A DNA stretch of 64,000 nt from Sphingomonadaceae bacterium (GTDB lineage: Bacteria; Pseudomonadota; Alphaproteobacteria; Sphingomonadales; Sphingomonadaceae). Positions 52,211 to 59,682 of the stretch are shown in pieces. Within the stretch, counting starts at the first letter, position 1. Each line of letters starts with the position of its first letter. The notes under the pieces are model-generated. The model saw only the letters and a list, made by a program, of their open reading frames with translations, searched no databases and had not been told where the DNA came from. Made by a program: the position numbers and the translations under genes. The stretch is from the NCBI GenBank assembly GCA_947473355.1, contig CANJCQ010000001.1, positions 62,001 through 126,000 of the forward strand, written 5' to 3'.

Positions 52211-53362
52211 CTAGGCCGGCACTTTCGCCCAGAGCTTCGAACTCGCCCGCCTTGCGCCCTCGACCATCGACTCAAGCTTGCGCCAGACGATTTGGGGATG
52301 CACGGTTGGATAGCCCGAGAAGGTTGAGAAACCACAATCTGACCCCGCCATAACCCGTTCCCTGCCAACAATATTGGCATAGTTCAAAATTCGGTTGGCG
52401 ATGACATCTGGGTGTTCGATGAAATTCGAGGTGGAATCGATCACCCCGGGGACCAGCACCTTGTCATCGGGCAGTTTCACTGTCTCGAACACGCCGAATT
52501 CGTGTCCATGACGCGGATTGGCGCCTTCGAGCAGCAAGTACTTGGGTTTGGCACGCAGGACGCGCGGGGCAATCGTTTCCAGAGGAATATCGTGGTTATG
52601 CGGGCCTTCGTAATTGCCCCAGCACAGGTGCATGCGCACCTTTTCGGCCGGAATTTTACGAATTGCGTGATTGAGCGCTTCGACATTGCGGTCGATGACT
52701 TTGAGGAACGCCTCGTGGGTCTCTTTGGCGAAAGCGAAGTGATAACCCATGGCGAGGTCCGGGCAGTCGATCTGGAGCATGAATCCAGCCTCGACGATTG
52801 CCTCGTATTCCGCGCGCATCGCCTCGGCGACGGCTTCGATGTATTCCTCATCGGTCGCATAGAAGTTGTTCTTCTGGAAAATCGCGACCACGCCGGGTGA
52901 TGCCGAACTGATGAACGAGCCGACCGGCTTTGCCAGATCGACTGCTGCCCGCATCATGCGCAAGTCCGCTTCGAGGTCAGAGCTGTCCTTGACGCTCACT
53001 GGGCCTTCGCAGCACGAGCCGGTGTTCGAGGGCACCACCCCGCCGATCTTGACCAGATGCGCGCTGAATTCACGAAACTCGCGCAAGTCCGCGGGGATCA
53101 TCATCTTGTTTTCGCCGGCGAAGCCGGTGAGCCGGTCGGTGACGTAGGTCGCATAGCTCGGTTTGGAAAGTTCGCCGTCGCTGACCAGATCGATGCCGGC
53201 TTCGACTTGCTGGCGAACGATCTCGATCACCGAGCTGGCCAACTCCTCCTCGAGTGCCGCCGCATCGTAAGGCCGGCCAGCGGCCTTGTCCTGCATCATG
53301 GCGAGCAGCTTTTCGGGGCGGGGCAGGCTGCCCACGTGGGTTGTCAGGATGCGGTCTTGCAT
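52211..53362 (-). CDS. MetE C-terminal-domain-like protein
   Basis: A 383-residue protein matching only the catalytic C-terminal barrel of cobalamin-independent methionine synthase. The zinc ligands are all present: His245 and Cys247 (MHLCWGNY), Glu279 (LLEGAN) and Cys343 (GSDCGFS). The N-terminal half of MetE is absent, as in the core MetE/MesD or UROD/MetE-like group that takes methyl groups from other donors or acts in xenobiotic demethylation. The context suggests methyl or thiol transfer in catabolism. The start at 53362 has GGAGAA upstream. Confidence 0.84.
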   Translation of the reverse strand: MQDRILTTHVGSLPRPEKLLAMMQDKAAGRPYDAAALEEELASSVIEIVRQQVEAGIDLVSDGELSKPSYATYVTDRLTGFAGENKMMIPADLREFREFSAHLVKIGGVVPSNTGSCCEGPVSVKDSSDLEADLRMMRAAVDLAKPVGSFISSASPGVVAIFQKNNFYATDEEYIEAVAEAMRAEYEAIVEAGFMLQIDCPDLAMGYHFAFAKETHEAFLKVIDRNVEALNHAIRKIPAEKVRMHLCWGNYEGPHNHDIPLETIAPRVLRAKPKYLLLEGANPRHGHEFGVFETVKLPDDKVLVPGVIDSTSNFIEHPDVIANRILNYANIVGRERVMAGSDCGFSTFSGYPTVHPQIVWRKLESMVEGARRASSKLWAKVPA

Positions 53363-53440
53363 GGGAATTTCTCCTTTTTCAGCGATGCCGCAAGTCAAGG
53401 CAGCAGGCGCTGTTTGGTTCAGTTTTGATGTTGGAACGGA

Positions 53441-54322
53441 TCAGGCAGAGGGATCGTCGATCGCGGAAAAGCGGTGGGCAGTCTCGGTAGGATCTCGGCG
53501 CGAGGAGCCGAAGCTGAACAGGGTGGAATCCGGTTCGAAGGCTATCGGCTCGCCAGTGTAGCTGCTGCGCGTGACAGTGAAGCCGAACTTGCCCGGCAGC
53601 ACGGCATGGTCGTCCTCGTTGAAGCTGAAATTGCGGAAATGCTGGCGCACTTCTTCCGCCTTGCCGCCGCCAAGACTGTGCGAGGTCCACACGACAAAGC
53701 CGTTCTTGCGCACGAGTTGCCGTACAAAGCCGATCAGCCGCTTGCGGTCTGTGTCGTCGATGTGGCCGAAAACGCCCGAGATCACGACGATGTCGACCGG
53801 TGGCAGGCCCTGATATGACGCCGTGAGCGAGGCATCGCCGTTGAAGATCTCGAGGTTGTCCAGCCCGACCTGCTTTGCCCAGGCACTGGCGAATGCGGCA
53901 TTTTCCGGATCTAGCTCGACGAGGCGGCCGCGGATGTCCGCGCAGCGCGGGTGGTTCTCCAGCGCACCGATCACTTCGCGGCATTGCCCGCCGCAGATGC
54001 TGACGATGGTGATCGGTCCTGGCGGGCTCTGATCGACGATGTCCGCGATGTTATTCTGCACGCCGCTTTTGCGTAAATGAAGCTCGGAACCTTCCTTTTC
54101 ATATTCGTCGTGCCATGACGACCAGTCCCTGATGCTGAGGATGCCGTCCTGATCGCTGCCCTTGCCGAGCGGCAGGCTGCTCTTGTCTTCATGTGCCAAA
54201 GCTTTTTCTCCATGTCGCAGTCGTATCACCACCGACCCCCGCTCGTCCCGTGCGGACATTGGGGGCGGTGGCGGATCGACCGCTTGTTTTTTCCCGGATG
54301 CCGGTCTTCCGACCGGGATCAT
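53441..54322 (-). CDS. Class I SAM-dependent methyltransferase-like protein
   Basis: A 293-residue protein whose central part is a class I methyltransferase Rossmann fold: IVSICGGQCREVIGAL (SAM motif I), GRLVELDPENAAFA (acidic loop), LEIFNGDASLT and VVISGVFGHID. It is preceded by a conserved-looking WSSWHDEYEKEGSELHLRK segment, common to a family of SAM methyltransferases found mainly in actinobacteria. The ATG at 54322 overlaps the stop of the upstream amidohydrolase (ATGA), implying coupled translation. The acceptor is unknown. Confidence 0.78.
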   Translation of the reverse strand: MIPVGRPASGKKQAVDPPPPPMSARDERGSVVIRLRHGEKALAHEDKSSLPLGKGSDQDGILSIRDWSSWHDEYEKEGSELHLRKSGVQNNIADIVDQSPPGPITIVSICGGQCREVIGALENHPRCADIRGRLVELDPENAAFASAWAKQVGLDNLEIFNGDASLTASYQGLPPVDIVVISGVFGHIDDTDRKRLIGFVRQLVRKNGFVVWTSHSLGGGKAEEVRQHFRNFSFNEDDHAVLPGKFGFTVTRSSYTGEPIAFEPDSTLFSFGSSRRDPTETAHRFSAIDDPSA

Positions 54323-55629
54323 GCCATTTCGGCAGCCTTCGAGAACATTTCCATGATGTCGCCGGACGTCACCGGGCGAGTTTGATCACCTGGCTGCAAC
54401 GCTGGTGCGCCACTCGACTTCGGGGTGGTGTCCACTTTCGCCGCCGCCGCCTTTGCGCGCAGTCCTGCGACGGAGAGTTCCGCGCGGCTGTGATGCCGGA
54501 ACGGATCGAAATTGAAGAAGCGCATCGCGTTGCTGTGCGTGACCTTGTCGATCTGATCGTCGGATAGGTGCTTCACGGTATCCCACAGCCGTTCGGGCAC
54601 CAGAGGCCACAGGCAATCCGAATGCGGATAGTCGCATTCATAGGCAATCATGTCCTCGCCGATCTCGTCGATATTCTTGAGGCCGAACCTGTCCTCGATG
54701 AAGCAATTGAGGAAGTGCCGCTTGAAGACATCGCTCGGAAGCAATTCTTGAAAGCGCGATCGGGTCCAGGCCTTGTGCCGTTCATGGCTGAAATCGCAGC
54801 GTTCGAGGAAATAGGGCACCCAGCCGATGCTACCTTCCGACAGCGCGATCTTCATCTGGGGATAACGCAGCAGTGCATCGAGCTGGAGCCAGTCGGCCGC
54901 ACCTATCGAGATCGCCATTGGCATGGTGGCAATCCATGCCTCGATCGGGGTTTCGTTCGAGGCATGCGGAGCGGGATTGCCTGTGCCGATGTGCAGGCAG
55001 ATCGTGGTGTCGGTATCGATGATCGCCTTCCACATCGGCTCCCAGTAGGAATTGTGGATAGACGGCAGGCCAAGCTTGGTAGGATTGTCGCAGAGCGACA
55101 CCGAAGTGCAGCCCTTGGCTGCGAGTCGGTGGATTTCCTCGACGGTAGCATCCATATTCCATGTTGGCAGGATGCCGCAGGGGATGAATCGGCCCGGGTG
55201 GGGCCCGCACCATTCGTCGACATGCCAGTCATTGTAGGCACGCAAGTGGACAAGACTCAGGTCCTTGTCCGGCACTTTCTGGAACAGGTTGCCGTCGAAG
55301 CCAGCAAAGCCGCCAAAGCAGAGCGAGGCGGCGATACCGTTGACATTCATGTCATCGACCCGGGCCTTCGAATTGTAGCAGCCTGCGCGCAGTTGTTCCT
55401 GCGATGTGGGCTCCATGCCGTATTCTTCGAAGGGCCGCCCGACAACCGCGCCCAGACCGATCGAGGGCAGCTTGGTGCCCTGGTATTCCCAGAAATTGGT
55501 GCCTTTGGCGGAGGTCCTGAATTTCGGCGCTGTCGCCAGGTCCGCTGGGGACAGGTGGCGGTCGAACATGTCGCGCGGCTCACTGACGTGGTCGTCGACA
55601 CTGATGATGACTAGGTCGTTCATGTCCAT
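54319..55629 (-). CDS. Amidohydrolase (ACMSD-like) family protein
   Basis: A 436-residue TIM-barrel metal hydrolase or decarboxylase. The N-terminal IISVDDHVSEPRDMFD motif supplies the first metal ligands, as in the amidohydrolase-2/ACMSD group. Later segments include ICLHIGTGNP, IALSEGSIGWVPYFLERCD and YECDYPHSDC with the catalytic Asp/His region. Members decarboxylate or hydrolyse ring-derived acids. The start at 55629 has GGGAGC 8 nt upstream. It is translationally coupled to the methyltransferase-like gene. It may be controlled by the palindrome about 140 bp upstream. Confidence 0.86.
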   Translation of the reverse strand: MDMNDLVIISVDDHVSEPRDMFDRHLSPADLATAPKFRTSAKGTNFWEYQGTKLPSIGLGAVVGRPFEEYGMEPTSQEQLRAGCYNSKARVDDMNVNGIAASLCFGGFAGFDGNLFQKVPDKDLSLVHLRAYNDWHVDEWCGPHPGRFIPCGILPTWNMDATVEEIHRLAAKGCTSVSLCDNPTKLGLPSIHNSYWEPMWKAIIDTDTTICLHIGTGNPAPHASNETPIEAWIATMPMAISIGAADWLQLDALLRYPQMKIALSEGSIGWVPYFLERCDFSHERHKAWTRSRFQELLPSDVFKRHFLNCFIEDRFGLKNIDEIGEDMIAYECDYPHSDCLWPLVPERLWDTVKHLSDDQIDKVTHSNAMRFFNFDPFRHHSRAELSVAGLRAKAAAAKVDTTPKSSGAPALQPGDQTRPVTSGDIMEMFSKAAEMA

Positions 55630-55765
55630 GGCAATGCTCCCGCAAATCCTAAGCTCGTTCGCGAATTGCTGGCTGATGGAGGCGCCGCTCCGACCAAGAG
55701 GAATCGGGGGAGGCAGCCAATCGATAGTCAGCATTTGAGGGTTGAATCATAGAAGGCTACGATTG

Positions 55766-55787
55766 TGAAGTCAAATGTTTGAATTCA
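55766..55787. promoter_or_regulatory. Long palindrome in divergent region, probable operator
   Basis: TGAAGTCAAA (55766-55775) and TTTGAATTCA (55778-55787) pair at 9 of 10 positions around a 2-bp centre. It lies in the 319-bp region 55630-55948 between the amidohydrolase and the tandem-TetR gene, where an autoregulatory site is expected. The half-site core GTCAAA recurs in the repeat at 5577. No other feature is seen in this gap. Confidence 0.5.
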
Positions 55788-55948
55788 TCATCTACACAAT
55801 GCAGGGCTGTGCCATCCATGTGGATCGCCAACCCCCACTTGATTGCCCGCCGAAGGTATTGGCGGTATGGCGCGGAGCTTATGCGCTCAGAGCCGGAAAT
55901 CAGCTACGTGCGGGCAATTGAGATGAGTGTTCCAGTCTATGCCTGCCA

Positions 55949-57226
55949 GTGATGATCATGTCTGAGCCCTTATCTGACAGCCCGGTTCCAGCTAGGGCGA
56001 CGCGGCGCGACGAGATCCTCGATGCGGCCGCAACTCTGTTTGCGGCATCGGGTGTACGCACCTCGTTGAAGGACATAGCGGAGGCCTGCGGCATCCTTCC
56101 GGGCAGCATGTATTATTACTTTGAATCAAAGGAAGCCTTGATTGCCGAACTGGTGAGCAGGTATCGAGCCGACCTGGACGAAATCGCGCAACATGCCACC
56201 AAATACCGGAGTGCGGACGAACCGCATCAGATCGAAGACAGGGTAATTGCCTTCGGCCGCGATATTGAAGCTTGCGCAAGCCGTCATCTCGCAGTTTTGC
56301 TCATGACCATGTTTGAACCCCCGGCAGGTGCAAGCGGCGACTTGCTGCGCCAAACATTTGAAACGCTGGAAGGGGTGCATGCAGCGATGGCCGAACTGTT
56401 GAGGTCGGGCCCCGGGGACGCGGAAGTCCGGCCTTCAGTCGATCACACGTTGCTGGCTGACAGGTTATGTGAAAGCATGATCCGCCACTCAGTGGCTGTC
56501 GCCGACTATCAGCTTGGCCCGGATACTCGCGACCTCCCGGATCTGCGATGTCGCATTCTGCTCAACGGCCTGGCGCTCACACCGACCAACAATTCTTCGC
56601 TCGATCATTCGGCGGCCTTCGTGTCTGTCGCTAGTGCGATTGCCGGCTGGCGTCCCTGCGTTGGCGAAAACGAACGCATGACTCGCCTGCTGGCGGGCGC
56701 GCGCAGTGAGTTTGCTCGCCGGGGGTATGAAGTTGCAACCCTGCGCCAGATCGCAGCTGCAGCGGGGTTCAATCCGGGCTCTGTTTACCGCTTGTTCCAG
56801 TCGAAGCGCGCCATGCTCGACATGATCATGGAGAACTTTGCGCGGCAGCGCAGGAAGGCCTGGAAAGGCATCATGAATTCGCCGTCCAGCCCGCTGGAAA
56901 AGCTTGATGCGCTGTTGTGGCTGCACATCATGCTCAACGAGAAATTCGGCGAAGAGATAAGGATACGCTTCGGCTTTGTCCGAGAGGCTCCGTTGGGCAC
57001 GCGGCGCGACGAGAATGCCGCGCTGCTTCGCGAAATCGCCAGACTGCTTGAAGAAGGTATCGCTTGTGGCGAATTCAGGCCGGTTCCATTCCCGCTCGAC
57101 ATGTATGCACGCTGCGTCAACGAGGCACTCTGGACGCCGGAAAGTGTGCTGCGAAAGATTGGCCCGAAGCGGTCTTATGCGCTTGCGCGGGACACTGTTC
57201 TGTCAGGGGCATTGATGAGGAATTGA
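55949..57226 (+). CDS. TetR-family regulator with two fused TetR units
   Basis: A 425-residue regulator built from two TetR-like halves. The first helix-turn-helix is at about 20-65 (ILDAAATLFAASGVRTSLKD, then PGSMYYYFESKEAL) and the second at about 245-292 (LLAGARSEFARRGYEVATLR, then PGSVYRLFQSKRAM), each followed by a helical ligand-binding half. Single TetR proteins are about 200 residues. The fusion may bind two half-sites as a monomer-like pair. The start is uncertain: GTG at 55949 or ATG at 55952 or 55958, with no clear ribosome site. It probably regulates the divergent amidohydrolase operon. Confidence 0.85.
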   Translation: MMIMSEPLSDSPVPARATRRDEILDAAATLFAASGVRTSLKDIAEACGILPGSMYYYFESKEALIAELVSRYRADLDEIAQHATKYRSADEPHQIEDRVIAFGRDIEACASRHLAVLLMTMFEPPAGASGDLLRQTFETLEGVHAAMAELLRSGPGDAEVRPSVDHTLLADRLCESMIRHSVAVADYQLGPDTRDLPDLRCRILLNGLALTPTNNSSLDHSAAFVSVASAIAGWRPCVGENERMTRLLAGARSEFARRGYEVATLRQIAAAAGFNPGSVYRLFQSKRAMLDMIMENFARQRRKAWKGIMNSPSSPLEKLDALLWLHIMLNEKFGEEIRIRFGFVREAPLGTRRDENAALLREIARLLEEGIACGEFRPVPFPLDMYARCVNEALWTPESVLRKIGPKRSYALARDTVLSGALMRN

Positions 57227-57257
57227 GGGGATCAGCCCAAACGCCAAAGTGGCAAGG

Positions 57258-58091
57258 TCAACGCCAGGAAACGATCTGTTCCAGATAGGCAGGATCGTGT
57301 TCCAGTTCGTATTTTATGAATGCTTCTATGTGGTCGCGCATCAACTTTGCCGCAAGGTCAGCATCGCCGTCAATGATAGCATTGGCGATGTCGTCGTGCA
57401 CATGCAGGAATTCGCGCTCCAGCGTCTCGACGTCGCTGGCCATGTGATCCACGCGCATGTCTTGCAATGAACGTACAAGCAGCGACATCACAGGATTGCC
57501 CGACATGTTCATCAACATGGCGTGGAATTCGAGCACGCGTTCCTGATTCTTTGTTATCGCAGTGGCAAATGGCGGGAGCTTGCCAGCCAAAGTTGTCCGG
57601 GCATGACTGACGTATTCTCTCAGCGCCTGAAGGTCTTCGGGGGCCTGACGCCTGGCGATAATTGCCGCGACAACTGGCTCCAGAATCAGTCTTGCTTCAA
57701 GCGCATCCCTGTAAGTGGCACCTGACATGTGGAAAAAAAGCGATGCCATTCGGCCAAAGTGAAAACTGTCGGCCTCGGCGACCATAGGGCCTCCGCCAGG
57801 TCCGGGCCGCATGATGATCAGGCCTTGCACTTCAAGCAGGCGCAATGCTTCACGCAGGGACGCCCGGCTGACCCGGTAAAGTTCTAGCAATCTGGCTTCA
57901 GGTGGCAGCATGGTCCCGGGGGGGAGGCCTCGGCAATCCCGGATGATCTCACGGGCAATGACCTCGGATATTTTCTCAGTCCGTCGCTTGCTTACCGACA
58001 GCCGACGGATAGACGCCGAATCATCGGTCGGCGCTTCGGCTGGGCTTGCGCCCGCTTCAGAATTCACGTTTCGAGATTGCCTTGGTGTCAT
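57258..58091 (-). CDS. GntR-family regulator, FadR/FCD type
   Basis: A 277-residue transcription factor with an N-terminal winged helix (about 45-105: LPPEARLLELYRVSRASLRE, then LLEVQGLIIMRPGPGGG) and a C-terminal FCD ligand-binding domain (EARLILEPVVAAIIARRQ, EFHAMLMNMSGNPV, HDDIANAIIDGDADLAAKLM). The FCD domain normally binds an organic acid or acyl-CoA and metal. It converges on the tandem-TetR gene and precedes no gene on its own strand except at distance. It may control the MFS/TonB genes upstream of it. Confidence 0.9.
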   Translation of the reverse strand: MTPRQSRNVNSEAGASPAEAPTDDSASIRRLSVSKRRTEKISEVIAREIIRDCRGLPPGTMLPPEARLLELYRVSRASLREALRLLEVQGLIIMRPGPGGGPMVAEADSFHFGRMASLFFHMSGATYRDALEARLILEPVVAAIIARRQAPEDLQALREYVSHARTTLAGKLPPFATAITKNQERVLEFHAMLMNMSGNPVMSLLVRSLQDMRVDHMASDVETLEREFLHVHDDIANAIIDGDADLAAKLMRDHIEAFIKYELEHDPAYLEQIVSWR

Positions 58092-58120
58092 TCCCGTCTT
58101 TCGATCGTGGCATTTACCCG

Positions 58121-58146
58121 AAGTCTGAGTCTTGGATCAGAGACTT
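58121..58146. promoter_or_regulatory. Inverted repeat between GntR and MFS genes
   Basis: AAGTCT (58121-58126) and AGACTT (58141-58146) enclose a second pair TCTGA/TCAGA. It lies 30-55 bp before the GntR start and just after the MFS stop on the same strand, so it could be a GntR autoregulatory site or a terminator for the MFS transcript. Confidence 0.35.
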
Positions 58147-58182
58147 AAAACTGTCATCGCGCCATCAATGTTCTGCACTGCG

Positions 58183-59490
58183 TCAATTCACCCGATCGCG
58201 CAAGGCATACCCTGCGGCCAACAGGTAATGGCAAGCTGCCCAGACTAGCATTGCTGGTGCGATCAGCAGGGCATAACGCAGGCTCTCCTGCCCATATGAC
58301 GGCTCCAGCGCCGTGCTAACGTAGCCAATCATGAAGGGCCCAGCACCAGTGCCGAGCAGTGATGCCAGCAGCAGTGCGATCGATACTGCCGTCGCCCGCC
58401 GGTGCGGTTCAGCAAAGGATTGGATTGCTGCCATCGCGACACTTGCTCCAATTGCTCCGAAAAGCGAATTGAGTGCTTTCAGCGCCAAGATGATCCAGAC
58501 CTTCGGGCTGAAGACCATCACGAGGAACATTGGTATACAAATTGCAACCATGCCTGCCGGAAGCCAGAGCTCCCAGCGGGAATCGCGCGGGAAAAGCCAG
58601 GCCATGGCTACGCCGCCGACTATCGTGCCCAGTACTGCAGGAGCAGCTGTCAGGCCCCCGATCCAAGCACCAGTTTCAACTAATCCCATTCCGAAACTGC
58701 GCTGGAGAAAACTGGGCGCCCAGACGGAAAAACCTTGTGTGCCGATGAGGGCGATCGAAGCTCCTAGCACAAGGTGCACGTAGGCTGGCCGGCGGAACAG
58801 CGCGCCAACCGATTTCAGCGGCGATTCAGCCATTTCCTTATGCGAAGCCGGGCGAGCCGGCTCGGGTAGGGTAAAATATGCAAGCAGCGCCAGCGGCAAT
58901 CCCAGCACGCCGATGACCTGCAAGGCTCCGCGCCACCCTATTTTTTCGCCGAGATAACCGATCAGTGCCATGCCTGCGGCAACGCCGACCGCGGCACCGG
59001 CATTGAACAGCCCGATGCCGAGCGCGCGCTTCTCGCGAGGAACATAGTCACCAATCAGCGAATGAGCGGGGGGGTGACAGCCAGCTTCGCCGATCCCCAC
59101 GCCTACGCGCGCCAGGAAAAGCATAGGATAGGTTCGCGCTGCCCCGCTCAATGCAGTCATCGCGCTCCACAGGGCAAGGCAGACCGAGATCAGTTTAACC
59201 CGCGAATAGCGATCGGCGATCCAGGCGAGCGGCAGGGAAAAGAGTACGTTGAACAATGCGAAGGCGAGGCCGGTCACAAGGCCAAGTTGTCTGTCAGTAA
59301 GGTGGAGGTCGTGCTTGATCAGTTCCATCAACATCGACAGACCTATCCGATCGGTCAGGGCAAAACAGTTTATCAGGGCCAGAATGCCCACGGCATACCA
59401 GCTCCTGGCGGAAATCCTTGTGGGTGGCGCAGGAAGTACGCTTTCTGTGGAAGCGTCGTCGGCTGTCATTAATTCCGGCGACTTAAGCAT
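58183..59490 (-). CDS. MFS transporter
   Basis: A 435-residue, 12-segment MFS carrier. It has the pattern WIADRYSRVKLISV after segment 2, ARVGVGIGEAGCHPPAHSLI around segments 4-5 and PREKRALGIGLF, typical of the spinster-like/ACS-type MFS group common in sphingomonads. The start at 59490 follows GGGAG and removes an atypical 59-residue extension. It lies between the GntR gene and the TonB receptor gene on the same strand, suggesting it moves the receptor's ligand across the inner membrane. Confidence 0.88.
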   Translation of the reverse strand: MLKSPELMTADDASTESVLPAPPTRISARSWYAVGILALINCFALTDRIGLSMLMELIKHDLHLTDRQLGLVTGLAFALFNVLFSLPLAWIADRYSRVKLISVCLALWSAMTALSGAARTYPMLFLARVGVGIGEAGCHPPAHSLIGDYVPREKRALGIGLFNAGAAVGVAAGMALIGYLGEKIGWRGALQVIGVLGLPLALLAYFTLPEPARPASHKEMAESPLKSVGALFRRPAYVHLVLGASIALIGTQGFSVWAPSFLQRSFGMGLVETGAWIGGLTAAPAVLGTIVGGVAMAWLFPRDSRWELWLPAGMVAICIPMFLVMVFSPKVWIILALKALNSLFGAIGASVAMAAIQSFAEPHRRATAVSIALLLASLLGTGAGPFMIGYVSTALEPSYGQESLRYALLIAPAMLVWAACHYLLAAGYALRDRVN

Positions 59491-59682
59491 TACGCCACTC
59501 CCTCGTTTATATTTCTCCGGGGCATGGCTGCCCGGTCTTCGTGCCAGTTTAGCATCGCGGAGGCGCCCTGAACAATATGGCCGCGGCTCAAAAGAATCGA
59601 ACCGCGGCCCCCCCTGTCCCTGCAAAGCGTGCTTCAATTGCCGAAACGCACCCTGATGCGGGCGCACTCCATCCGCGCTGGA

